In this document: piece by piece, positions 20,260 through 31,966 of the stretch | Layout: each line of letters opens with the position of its first letter | How positions within the stretch are numbered: the first letter of the stretch is position 1 | Assembly (NCBI RefSeq): GCF_030272615.1 | Contig: NC_081413.1 | Location: 553,875,136-553,939,135, forward strand | DNA: 64,000 nt | Origin: Cryptomeria japonica | Lineage: Eukaryota; Streptophyta; Pinopsida; Cupressales; Cupressaceae | Direction: 5' to 3' | The notes under the pieces: generated by a model | Told to the model about the DNA's origin: nothing | Databases searched by the model: none | The model's input: only the letters and a program-made list of their open reading frames with translations | Program-made: the position numbers and the translations under genes

Positions 20260-23090
20260 ATGGGTCTAAAAGGAAATGATCAATTCCCATTTGAACAACC
20301 AAATCTTGGGGCAAACAACACTCAATTAAAAATAATTGACGATTTAAATACCCTTACTGAAGAATTGATAATTGATCAAAACAAATACGACATAGTCTAG
20401 GTTGTCATAGATGAATAAGTTTGAAAATTAGTACAGATAGACATAGAGATAGAAAACCGAATTAAAGAATAGGCAGAGTTTGAAGCTTTTCGGCAATACA
20501 CTGAAAATCTCATGTCCAAATTTTGAAATCCTAGATAGAAAGTCATCATTCATAGACCACGTTGTCTGCATTTTAGGGTGTCATAGAAACATATTTAGTT
20601 GCATTTAGCCAAGTCTTGCATACACATCTTAGAGAGTCAAGATCACTTCAAAGCAATATTCATGCCATTAACATTTGCTCAAAAGGTGAAAAATCAAATG
20701 GATCCTAACAACAACCCCTTGGTCAACCCAACATGGAATATGGATCTATTCACACAACAACAAACACAGGGTTACACACCCGCAACAATGTCAATAAACC
20801 TAAACAAAATGCCTTCCCTTGATGAAATACAACATAATTTGACAAAGGAAGAGCTCGAAGCAGCCCAACAAGATCCCACAACATTAATGATCCTCAACGC
20901 TCTCATTAATAGTGACAGAGATAGGTATCTTGTTATCTTAGTACAAAATGGGGCCAAAATACCACCAGGGGTATATATTTCAACAATACTACCACAGGGT
21001 ATGACATTAAACCAGAATATACCTCAAATACCCATTACAACGCAGACATAAGAAACAATTGCTACAACAACACAAGGTATATCTCAAAATGCAAATATGG
21101 CTACAACCTCAATACAGTCAACAGTGACACCACCAAGTGCCAATATTACAACATGGGCAATACCAAATATGGCTATAACCTCAATACAATCAAAAGTGAC
21201 ACCACCAAGTGCCAATCTTACAATATGGGCAACACCAAATATGACACTGCAAACTCCAATATCTCACACCACTACCTTGGCAAATATAACTCAACCAACG
21301 GTCTTGGTTGGTTCCTCCTACAATAGTCAAAATGTGAATCCAGGTATAACAAGCTTGGCTTAGCCAAATGATACTGTGCAATTTACATACTTCACACCGC
21401 CTGCTGGGACTTATGGGACATAGTTACGTACTTTATCTACATTTCAACAAGCTCAAAGGTACTCAAATACTATTCCTTTTGTAAGCAACATTCATCAAGT
21501 CAACACACCAATAACCCAAATAGAACTTTTGACTCAACAAATGGAGAACCTACAAAAGCAAATGGCTAGTATACAAGAGGGGAATGATAAAAAGAGATAT
21601 ACCATGGAAGATCTATGTTTGTATCCTTTTGACAGAAAATTATACATACCACCTTTTCCCCCACATTTCAAAACGCCAAAATTTGACAAATATAGATGGA
21701 AAGGAGATCCTCGAGATCATATAAGAGAATTCTTCATGGAATGCATTGAAGTAGCTCACAATGATACATACTTTATGAGATTATTTTCAAAAAGCCTAGG
21801 AGGGACAACACTAGAATGGTTTTCACACCTTCCACTAAAAATTACTTTATGGGGAGAATTAGCGGAGTTGTTTATATCCAACTTTGCCTTCAACGTAGAT
21901 AATCCAATCACATTAATGGATTTATGTGCAACAAAACAAAAGAAGGTGAGACTTTCACTACATTCTTACAAAGATGGAGAGGCCTCTATCGTAGATGCCT
22001 CAGTCACATCCCTGAAGCGGAACAAGTAGACATCTTTAATGAAAATCTTGTGCCTTCAATTAAATATCCATTACAAATGCAATGCCTGGATAATTTTAAA
22101 GACATAACAAAAAAAGGCATCAAATGTGAGAAAGGCCTATTAGAACAAGGGATATTGAAACACCAAAAGAAGAGTGGACCAACCACTAGCACAAGCAATG
22201 AAAGACCAAAATTTTGGTCTAGAAACAAAAATGTCACAAACGATGGAGTTGTTGATGCACATATTGTGAACAGAGATCAACCAATAGTATCTTTACAAGG
22301 GCCAACTGATAATAACCTGTCTTAGATAAATGACACCAATGTGCTATAGTCAAATAATCCAAGGCCTCCAAGGATAGGCGCACCTAGAAGGAACTTCACA
22401 CCCATTGGAGAACCTATTGAATCAGCACTGAAGAAGTTGATACAAAGAAATGCTATAACTTTACCGGAAGCTAGGCCATATGAACCAAGTCCAATTAAGC
22501 CTGTTGGGTGGAATGACAATGACTTCTATGGATATCACCGTAATAAGGGTCATAAGGCAACAACCTACTACAAATTGAGGAACCTCATCCAAAATCGCAT
22601 AGATCAAGGTGAGATTATAGTGGATAATAAAACACCAAATATAAATCATACCATTTTCAAAGATCCTTTTGTCAAACATGACAAGGGAAAGGGCTTCATT
22701 TCTAATACACAAGACAATACTAACAATTATACCAATGTAGCATTTGACTATGCCATTAACACACTAAGTGAAGGACATGAAATGGTAGCTACAATCACAG
22801 TGAATTCTAGAAGCAGAGATTGTGTTGTCATTACAAGAAGATCGAAAGTCGTATTACAAGGAGTACCTCTAAACCAACCTTCAATAAGTAGCAACTATAA
22901 TATGGTGGATCAATTGAAGAGAACTCCAACCCAAATTTCATTATCTGAGTTGTTGCGCATATCACCGACCCATAAAGTAGTCCTTGATAAAGCCTTACAA
23001 GATTCAATTGTTGCTAGGGACATTTATGAGAACACATTTCAATCAATGGTGGGAAACTTGTTAGCCTCAAAGGTCACATTCATTGAATAG
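20260..23090 (+). pseudogene. gag: Tat-A' Gag
   Basis: Starts MGLKGNDQFPFEQPNLG at 20260. Stops between 20400 and 20580 cut off the N-terminus. From 20599 it is mostly open, with a repetitive Pro/Thr-rich stretch that includes a near-duplicate of about 80 bp (21097-21175 and 21170-21250). The capsid-like domain has LCLYPFDRKLYIPPFPPHF, then DHIREFFMECIEVAHND. Near 21945 the frame shifts, continuing as TFLQRWRGLYRRCLSHIPEA. In the zinc-knuckle site both Cys have become Tyr (YGYHRNKGHKATTY; Tat-B has Cys). Dead copy. Confidence 0.8.
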
Positions 23091-23111
23091 GATGTTCTTG
23101 CAAACCAACTC

Positions 23112-23609
23112 ATGCATAATGATCTGTTACACTTAGAAGCTTTCATTGACCGAAAAAAGGTTCGAAGAGTACTAATAGATGGTGGCGCAGGCCTCAACAT
23201 ATGCACTCTACATTTGATCAAAGCTCTGGGATATTCTGAATATTATATTGACTCTACTAAGAGAATCAATATAAAAGCCTATGACTATGAGGAACACCCT
23301 TCCAAAGGTATGGTGACTTTACCAGTACAAGTAGGACCAGCTACAACAAATATCGCCTTCCAAGTACTAGATAGAGAATTGGGGTACAATATGCTTTTAG
23401 GTCACCCATGGATACATACAATGCAAGTACCAGTACAAGTAGGACCAGCTACAACAAATATCACCTTCCAAGTACTAGATAGAGAACTGGGGTACAATAT
23501 GCTTTTAGGTCACCCATGGATACATACAATGCAAGTAGTACCATCAACTTTTCACCAATGTGTAAAGTTCCCATATAATGGTATAGAGATCATTGTCCAT
23601 GGTATTTAG
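23112..23609 (+). pseudogene. pol: Tat-A' aspartic protease with internal duplication
   Basis: RRVLIDGGAGLNICTLHLIK is the active-site region and matches Tat-B. The C-terminal block containing GYNMLLGHPWIHTMQV occurs twice because of a 108-bp in-frame tandem duplication. The frame then runs on through VVPSTFHQCVKFPYNG to a stop. This frame (0) differs from the early gag frame because of the shift near 21945. Confidence 0.78.
23322..23537 (+). repeat. 108-bp tandem duplication, in frame
   Basis: 23322-23429 and 23430-23537 are the same 108 bp with two substitutions. The period is 36 codons, so the reading frame is kept and the second half of the protease is doubled. The near-identity shows a recent event relative to the general decay of the element. 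Confidence 0.93.
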
Positions 23610-23693
23610 AACCCTTTCCAACATTGTAATCATTTAAGGGCAAGCTTAGACAATCAAGTACCAAACAATCAGGAAGCTCCTATTCACCTACAA

Positions 23694-25150
23694 ATGGAAT
23701 CATTATCAATTAAAGAAACAGAGAAAAATACACCAACTACATCTTCTTTGCATATTAAAGAAGTTGGTTTTGGAGAATATTCCATTTCAAGCACATCAGA
23801 CAGAAAACAATCATCATTTTCTCCAAGGTCCTTTGGGAAGCCTCAGAACACAATAATGAAGCAAGATAAAGGCAAAGAAATAGTAAAATATTCAGATTCT
23901 TGTTCCTTCATTAGATGGAGAGATCTATAAGAAGAATCTCTAAATGAAGATATTATTCATTGGATATATAGAGAGGATGATGACATGGTAGTACCCAGGG
24001 TACCTCTACATCAATATGGAAATGGCTTCAAGATGTTACAAAAATATGGATATGATGGAACCACAGGATTAGGGCTACAAAAGTAAGGAATATTAGAACC
24101 TGATTTGCCAAATGAAAACCCAAAGAATCAAGGCTTGGGATATAAATATGTGCCACCAATAACAAAAGCTAGACAATAAACATTGGATATATTGAACAGG
24201 CCAAAGGTACCCTCATATTTCATACCTATAAACCAGATGGATTTATTTCTACCTCAAAAAAGAAAGAAACTACGTACATCTCCTATCACAGAATCAGATG
24301 GTGAAGACATGAGGCAACTTCTACAAGAACCAAACATAGAGACAACTAGCAGTACAATACTTGAATCATCGACACAAGAAAACATGGTAATAGATACAAG
24401 CTTAACACCTGTAGATGAACCAAATACTTGGTTATTATCAATACTCTTGCTAAGAGAAACAACTTCAACACCTCTATTTGAATCAGACGAAGAAAGACTG
24501 CAAAGACTAATACCAAGCTTAAAAAGGGTATCCACAATACAAAGGAGGCCTACTCATTTACAACAAACTTAGTTACCAGAACAAGAGAAAATAAGTGATA
24601 CAGAATCAGAAATTGAAATGTACATAGAAAGCGTCATAGATTCTCATGACTATGAATTTCTATCTGACAATGAAGACAACTTGTCACCAATATATGATGA
24701 AGAAACAACAGATTATAATCAAGTATGCATGATATCTGGATCATCTAAAATGACATGAGACAAAGATTTTCCCCTCATACATCCATGTCTAATTGATTGG
24801 GGGGCAAGAAGAAGAGCCACAATTAGATTGTTTCCAAAATGATGAAGCTATAGTAGAATTCTTGGATGCAAGGGATGGATTCCCTTATAATGATCACAAA
24901 GCTAGCTATGCAGTAGATCTAGATAGAACTGCATATTTTGGAGAAGCAAGTTGTTCTCTTAATCACGACAGTGATGATAAAGCTGAACACATAATAACTG
25001 CCCTACCCGTTGGTAAAGAACGATCAACATTATTGGTAGAATAAACTGAACAAATCAACATCGGTGATGTTGAGAAGGTTCGTAACATTCACCTGGCAAA
25101 ATCCCTCGATCCAGTGGAAAAAAAAGAAATTTATCAACTTCTTTAAGCAA
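23694..25150 (+). pseudogene. pol: Tat-A' protease-RT linker with decayed G-patch
   Basis: Homologous to 11561-13000 of Tat-B. The G-patch equivalent near 24012-24084 reads GNGFKMLQKYGYDGTTGLG. The acidic tract and LDCFQNDEAIVEFLDARDG follow at about 24829-24900, then DLDRTAYFGEA. The segment is split by stops near 23928, 24084 and 24177 and by frame changes between 24572 and 24793 and again before 25064. Confidence 0.65.
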
Positions 25151-25482
25151 ACACCCATCAATTTTGCATGGTCTTATGTAGATATGCCTGGATTAGACCC
25201 GAGATTGGTTTTACATCACTTGCCTTTACTTCCAAGGGTAAAGCCATACAAACAAAAGCTCAAGAAAATGCACCCTCACATTGCCTTGTTAGTCAAAATT
25301 GAGTTACAAAAAGTGTCAGATGTGGGTTTCATCAGACCTATAGACTATGCTGAATGGATTTCCAATTTAGGTCTGTTTGTCATAACGAAAGTAATTGGAA
25401 ATGACGCTTATCATTTGCAAAAAATGGAGGGAGATTCACTCTCAGATCCCATCAATAGTATGCACCTAAAAATATATATTAC
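25150..25482 (+). pseudogene. pol: Tat-A' pol: RT start fused to integrase end
   Basis: The frame opens with INFAWSYVDMPGLDPRLVLH and the RT entry KKMHPHIALLVKIELQK, then DVGFIRPIDYAEWISNL. At about 25366-25385 it passes directly into GNDAYHLQKMEGDSLSDPI, which matches the last residues of the Tat-B integrase (SGAYQLATLEGEPLSDPV). Most of RT, both RNases H and nearly all of integrase, about 2.8 kb in Tat-B, are missing. The copy could not have moved on its own enzymes after this deletion. Confidence 0.85.
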
Positions 25483-26559
25483 ATCTAAGGGTCGGTTCAT
25501 TTCAATTCCAGTACTTTATTTGCATATTTCTTTACCACATTGCATTATCTCTTCTCATATAGTTGCATCAATAAAACAAGGATATTGTCTGAGTTATTCA
25601 CCTGTATGTACTGAAAGGAATGAAGGTTGTCTCATTTCCTAGATACTTGTTCATAAAGTCTTTAGGAGGCCTTTAGTCATTCATCTTTAACGTCACATTG
25701 TGATTTGGCTTTATCCTTGGTTGGGTAGAAGTTTCACTATCAAGTCTTGTTACCAAAAAACTATTAATTGTTATATCTTACACATTAATCAAAAACTCTT
25801 AGTCATTATAGATACCTAGTTGATCATGTGGCTAGTGAAAAATCCAAAATTCTGCTTCAGCACTACTGTAATTATCATACCCAAGCAGGTTTCATTACTT
25901 CCAAGTCAAGGCAAGAAAAAAGAAGAAAAAAGTGTTATGTCAATCTCAAGGCAAAACAAAAAAATGATATATTACTAAAATATCACACATACAAGTGCGA
26001 CGAAAAAAAAAAGCTTGACTATAGGAACATGCAAGTAACTCCATCAGGGCTATGGATGCTTACTAGAAATGAATCAATATTTGAGAGATTACAGTGCATA
26101 GCCTCATCAGAGCCCTAGAAGCTTGCTGGCAGTGAGGCTCTATCCAGATTGATTTTGAAGTCAGAATAACCTACATAGATAGCCACATAGGATTCCAAGG
26201 GTCTTTGATGGTTATAAGAGTCAAAATAAACTCAATTGCACACACATAGGAAAAAAAAAGATCAAAATTTCAAGAAATGATGGAGAAGTTTTCCGCTCCT
26301 CCATTCATAAATCTTGGTTACATAGTGTGTTAGGATGGATGATCTTAGTCTTTTGAGAATGGATTGAACTCCTATCTCTGAAATTTTTGACACCTTTAAT
26401 CTAATTAATGCATTTAAGAATGAAAGACACACACACTCATTCTTGTTCGAATAGGAATTTCATTGTTGTCATGCATCTTGCAAAACTCATATCAAAAATT
26501 CATTGTCTTCATCACATTATGCATTATCATGTAAGGTCTGCATACTTGGGGGTATAACT
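25483..26559. other. Tat-A' 3' spacer, no gene recognised
   Basis: Region downstream of the pol remnant. An open stretch of 96 codons at 25828-26118 is Lys-rich and resembles nothing known to me; it has no counterpart in Tat-B, so it is not called a gene. Confidence 0.4.
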
Positions 26560-26790
26560 GAAAAATTCCAAAAAAATCATAAAACGATCTTGAAAAAATC
26601 ATAAACATTCGAAAAACGGTCCTGAAAAAATCCAAAAAAATCATAAAAAAATCATAAAATGATCTTGAAAAAATCCTAAAAAAACATAAAACGATCCTGA
26701 AAAAATCCAAAAATATCATAAAATGATCCTGCAAAAATCTAGAAACATTCGAAAAACGATACCGAAAAATACGAAAAACATTCAAAATCC
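26560..26790 (-). repeat. A/T-rich array with TTTTTTCAGGATC on the minus strand
   Basis: On the minus strand degenerate units of about 30 bp read GGATTTTTTCAGGATCGTTTTATG. This is the counterpart of the 7700-7976 array of Tat-B: same relative position (between pol end and the PMD gene), same strand relative to the element, same TTTGGATTTTTTCAGGA core, different sequence between. Confidence 0.7.
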
Positions 26791-27870
26791 AAAACCATTA
26801 AAACTTGCAATAAATTGTCTCGCAAGAATCAAACACCCCAACAGATGTCCAACAAACACTTCACACAAAGTTAAACAAAAGATACAACTAGCTTGTCAAA
26901 ACGTCTGCAATCACACTGATCAACTGTCCAATCTATTGATTTATCAAGCTATCAATGTGATCAACATCTTGTCTTAAACAAAATCAGTACACTCGAAACC
27001 AGACAGATCGATCTTATACGGTGTCCAAAACTTCTAAAACCAGATATTATCAAAATCACACCAAACATATCAAAACAAAGGCACAATCAGTCTCACTACT
27101 GAGTTTTGTCTATTTTAGTTGACTCTTTTTATCAAATTGGCAAAGATCATTTCTTTTAGCTACTCAAGGATGTCCAAAAGTGACTAGAGGAGCTATGATG
27201 GGCATGATCCTTTTCTTTATTTGTTGTTTGTGGTTTGAAGCGATGAAGTTTTGGGGCAATTTCTCTAGTGGGTGTCTATGATAGGAAGATTCAGTTTGTG
27301 AATGCCACACATACCTCAACCCCTAGTGTAATTCCCAAAATGGAGGGTTCATTCCTTGTTTGTTACGTGTTTGTTTCTTTGCAATGAGATATCTATACAT
27401 CTTGGTTCCTCATACCCTGGTGTCATAAGCTCCATTGTTATATAATAAGGCTAAATGATGATAATGTATTGCACTATGAATAAAGCAATGAAGTCTTTCT
27501 CATCAAAATTTATATCATATCATCCATTATTACATCAAAATCTTGCTTACAAAGATTGATTTAGTTGATTTTCTATCATTTTCTACATCTGATAACTAAT
27601 AATTCTTCTAAGATCTTCAACATGTATTTTGACACACAAAAATATATAAGCATCATCATATTGCATGCTACCATTTCATACTCATAATAAAGTTTTCATC
27701 AACCATTATGCATAAAGCTACATCAAATCACTGCATGATATCACATTCATATTGCATTCATCATCACAATAAGGAAACTTTAAAACATGAATTTCACCAT
27801 CAAAAGCTCATCAAAAATGCATATCATATATATCATATATAAATGTGTCAAAATACATCGTATCTACAAC
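26791..27870. other. Tat-A' spacer between array and PMD gene
   Basis: No coding or structural feature recognised. The stretch 27420-27850 is rich in ATCAT words. It lies downstream of the antisense gene and may hold its 3' untranslated region, which cannot be shown from sequence alone. Confidence 0.4.
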
Positions 27871-27879
27871 ATCAAAATC

Positions 27880-30350
27880 AATATCCAATCTCTCAACCTA
27901 TGCTGCCTCTATCAGTAGGTGTATCTCGACTAGCTCTAGCATGTCCCGATGGTGGTCTAGGTGGACCCATCACTCCCCCACTGCTAGTTTGTCGAGAAGT
28001 AGATCGACTTGATCTTCTCCCCATGAAAGCACCAAAACTAGGTTCCCTCTAACCCTTAGGGATAGCTCTCTCATAAACATGGTGATAATAAATAGCCTCC
28101 TGTGCAGCTGCAAAATATTTATTTGCCTGGCTACGTGCCTCCATCACTGGACCAAATAAATGATCATATGCATCCTTAGTGATCTGAGGCCGCCTAACTA
28201 CCTCATCTCTCTCTTGTTGTAATCGATCTCTATTAGAAGCTATCTGATCCCTCTCCATAGTTAAATCCTCCATCACATGTCAATACTGATCCCTATCCTC
28301 CATCTACCGTTGCCGCAAAGTAGTGACCAAGTCCTCTAAATGCCTAATTTGATCTCTTAATCCCTCCTTGTCTCCTCTATCCACACCTACAGACTCTACA
28401 ACCTGGGGCATCTCAACATCATAACCATCATCCCTCCCCTCATCTCCATCACTGCTTGATGACCCTGATCTTGACTCATCACTATCATCAAAATTGCTCA
28501 TGGATGCAGTCTCTCCTCCAATATCCACATCCTCCCTATCACTATCCACCTACCCTGTAACCACTGCTATCAGATCTATACCTCCTCCACCTCTACCTCC
28601 TCCACGTCTACCTCCTCCACCCCTATCCTCTCCACCTCTCCCTCAGGGACCCCTGCCATGTCTAATTTGCTGAGCAACAATCAGAATTATTGGATCTATC
28701 AAAGGTATAGGCCTATGTTGTATCCACCATACACTATACTGCGTTGTGGACCCTGGGTCCACTATACCAATCCACCATCCCCACAAAAAAGGATCAAGAG
28801 CATCAAACTCAACAATAGCAACATGAGGTTATATACAAGCACCCCAATCACCAACCTCTCGAGTAGTGCGAGCAAAATAAGTTGTCACGTCTAGAATACC
28901 CTGTACTTCCCCGAACTATCTGAGCACATGACCAGAAAGATGCATATCAATAACCTTGTGGCTACCAACATCTCGACCAATAAGATATCTCTGTTGTTGA
29001 CAAAAAGGAAGATGTAGAGCATCATAAGTCAACCTAAGACAAGTAAGATAAGGTCTCCATGAGAAGTATTGTAAGATATCAATCTGATGATGCCAATACA
29101 AGATGTTACCCGATGCCCTATGTCTCACACCAACAGTATATCCATAAGCATATGGCTGCTCTGGCTCTAAATCTATATATAATGCAGGACTGGAGATAGT
29201 TGTGTGCTCCCAAGCCCATGTCTGAAGCAAAGTAATACCACATCCAAATGATTTCTGCTGCAAGTAAACAACCCCATGCATCTGATGATACAAAGTCACA
29301 AGAAGATAAGGACCCCAAGAAAACACACGTTTGTCAATAATCATATCATGTATAACACATTCCCATCCAACAGAAAAACCATGGGCACATCTATCAAGAA
29401 TCAATAATCCAGTAACAGTACAAGCAAGCACAACGGTGAGATCATCATAATCAAAATCATCCCAATGAATATCATAATGACCATAGATATGTAGATCCTG
29501 CTCCTCACACTCGAACAAAGTACACAAAGCTGAAATACCATCATCATGATCAAAAGTAACTCGCCTACCAGATATCAGAATGTATAAAATACGGCACACA
29601 TCCTCAAGTGTAATAGATGCCTCACTAGTTAGTAGATGAAAAGAACATGTCTCTCAATGCAATGGCTCAACCAAAGCAGTAATCATAGCCCTGTTGGCCA
29701 TAACCTCAGGCAAATGTGTTATATAATATAATCCAACCTATCGTAACAAAGAGGTATCCTCTGCATCCAACTCATGACGTTGATCAAGACTATTTGGCCT
29801 TGTCTACCTAGCAAAAAGTACTGGATAATGCGCTTGCATTTGGACAATATAAAAAATGAGTCAACTACGTCATCAAAACTATCAGGACACATAAACTGAA
29901 GGAAGAAAGGCCTTTATTATTAATTGTGATTCAATATTATCATATGCGAAGCAAAATAAGCAAATGTGACATATTTATGCACAATGCGAAGCAAAAGAAG
30001 CAATTGTGACATGATATAAGAAAATGTGATCCAATACATTCAATTGCGATACAATTTTAACAATTGCAACATAAAACATCAAGTGCGAAGCGTTAAACTC
30101 AATTGCGACATAAAACATAAAGTGTGAAGCGTTAAACTCAATTGCGACAAAATAAAGTCAATTGCGGAAAAATCAATACTCAATTGCGATATACATGAAA
30201 AATGACACACTAAGAAATGATTAATTTTTTGCAAAATATAGACAAAAACAAGCAAAAAATCAAGCAACTCACCATGCCACTGGTGTCAGGAGGTCTCTGA
30301 TAAGATCACACTCGCTCGAATAAATGCGGCCTTGCTCTATGACCTGTCAT
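27880..30350 (-). pseudogene. Antisense PMD gene of Tat-A', two exons, decayed
   Basis: Exon 1 (30350-30273, 26 codons) reads MTGHRARPHLFERV, a TGA, then SYQRPPDTSGM, and ends ATG|GTGAGT. Exon 2 can start at 29803 after GCTAGGTAG, in phase. It carries the PMD: DTSLLR, stop, VGLYYITHLPEVM, then ETCSFHLLTSEASITLEDV, and is open from 29599 to 28916 through QQRYLIGRDVGSHKVIDMHL. Downstream come a Gly/Arg-rich stretch (RGGGGRRGGGRGGGG, about 28630-28570), an acidic region (28549-28400), a coiled coil (28376-28070) and an SR-like tail to about 27880. Several stops break it. It runs against gag-pol. PMD proteins occur both as host proteins (MAIN, MAIL1) and in plant transposons. Confidence 0.78.
29936..30190 (-). 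repeat. ~20-bp CAATTGCGA repeats in the putative antisense intron
   Basis: At least nine copies of CAATTGCGA or a near variant (CAATTGTGAC, AAGTGCGAAGC) are spaced about 19-22 bp; the 39-bp unit with GCGAAGCGTTAAACT occurs twice. They lie between the two proposed PMD exons. The motif is the reverse complement of the TCGCAATTG of the Tat-A leader arrays. Confidence 0.78.
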
Positions 30351-30443
30351 TTTGCTCCAAAGACTCCAGAAGCTCTAATCTCTCTAAGAAATTCTTTTTA
30401 AACAAAAAAATGCAAATGAGCTCAAATCCATACCAAGCCTCAA

Positions 30444-30449
30444 TTTATA
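30444..30449 (-). promoter_or_regulatory. TATA box for the Tat-A' antisense PMD gene
   Basis: On the minus strand CTTATAAATTGAGG lies about 275 bp inside the 3' LTR edge and about 95 bp before the exon 1 ATG. Tat-B has the matching arrangement at 4856-4862. Confidence 0.55.
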
Positions 30450-30710
30450 AGCTCAAAAATTAGGGTTTCTTAACATAAACGCTCGTGGACCCCTCCAGCT
30501 TCAATGTAGTTTTAGACATAGTAAACAAGATCAAAACTCTTTCAAACTTCGTATTATCACTATCTAGCATATTTCCAAAAAACTGGTCTTTGATCCAAAA
30601 TTTTCCGACCACTTTTTCTGAGGGGGCATTATACCTTAGTGTCACTGGGGCATATTGGGGTAGTTTTTCTTTTCATTTTCTTTGAAACGACATCGTTTTG
30701 ACATTGTCTC

Positions 30711-30723
30711 AAAGAGGGGCAAA
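30711..30723 (+). promoter_or_regulatory. Tat-A' polypurine tract
   Basis: AAAGAGGGGCAAA directly precedes the 3' LTR start TGTAGACACC. Identical in core to the Tat-B tract. Confidence 0.85.
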
Positions 30724-31784
30724 TGTAGACACCTAAAAATGTCTCATTAATTCTACACTAATTATTTGTCTATTTAATTAAGTAATTCTTTAATTATTTG
30801 ATTAAACTAATTATTCCTTCTAATCATCGCCCTTCAACACTTCTAATTATTCTATTTCTATTCTCAAATCATTTTAATCAGCTAACCCTGTCTCAATTAT
30901 TAATTAAATATCAATTATTTAATTAATTATGGCATTTTCCTTAGTTAAATAATCTTTATTAGTTAATTGATTCTATCTCCTAAGTTTAAATAATTTCATT
31001 TAGATTATTTAAATTAATTAATTATTCCTCCAATTCCCCAAATTATAATTTCATCCAATTTCATTTCATATTTCCCCAAATCTGAATTTCAGTTAATTTC
31101 ATATGCATTTCAGCTTTTGAATGACCAAATTCAAATCCAAATTGAAAATGAAAATCAAATTCAATTTCAAATTCCTACACATGCTAAAATCAGAACTGAT
31201 TGATCGAATTAGTTCTCTAATCAGTTAACTCAGTTAACTCATCAATCATCCTTTTTAACTCTCAATCACCTTTTTCTGACTAATCAATCTATTTAGTTCA
31301 CTAATCAATCAAGTGGGTTGACTAATCCATCTATTCAATTCACTCTTCAATCAATTCAATTCACTAATCAATCAAATGAGTTATCAAATCAATCAATTGA
31401 GTTCATTGATCAATCAATTTTAGTTATCTCTCAATCAACACTTGAGTTCTATTTCTCACCCCCTTTGTGTTTAAAATCTATAAATTCAACCTCTTTTGAT
31501 CAATTCAAGCTAGCTTTTCTAGAATCACAGTCTTCAATATTGTTGTTTATCTTATGTAGGAAATCAAGTGCAATATCTAAGAGCCACCTACATCAACAAC
31601 AATGGAGAAGAACAATGGAAGCATGAGTGGAGAATAGGGAGTTTTAATTAGTTTAATCTTCTTATTTCCTTCATTTATTTCATTGAATTGTGTTTAGAAT
31701 CGGTTTAATTAGTTAAGGATTCTTGTGATTCGTCCTTTTAGTCTAATTAGCCTCATATTTGTGATGATTTCAAGCATGATGACA
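30724..31784 (+). repeat. Tat-A' 3' LTR (1061 bp, complete)
   Basis: Starts TGTAGACACC and ends GATGACA. The left part is AT-rich with TTAATTA runs; then follow the 21-bp array and a TATA box at 31479-31484. It matches the partial LTR at 1-581. After 31784 the sequence turns into unrelated GGGGTTCCCACC, so this is the right end of the element. Confidence 0.9.
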
Positions 31785-31932
31785 GGGGTTCCCACCATGG
31801 TGAGTGGGGGTTCTCCCACCATGGTGGGTGAGGAATTGCCCTATTAACGTGGGTGCCCACGACACCCTAGAACAACAGAATTGGACATCCAAAAAAAAAA
31901 TACTAATATTATAAAATAATATTTCGAGAGCA

Positions 31933-31966
<34 letters not shown>

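Noticed and set aside
25828-26118. Novel Lys-rich gene in the Tat-A' spacer
   Set aside because: No counterpart in Tat-B, no motif, and lies in an unconserved spacer.
31785-31830. Target site duplication for Tat-A'
   Set aside because: The sequence after the 3' LTR cannot be compared with the left flank, which is outside the window.
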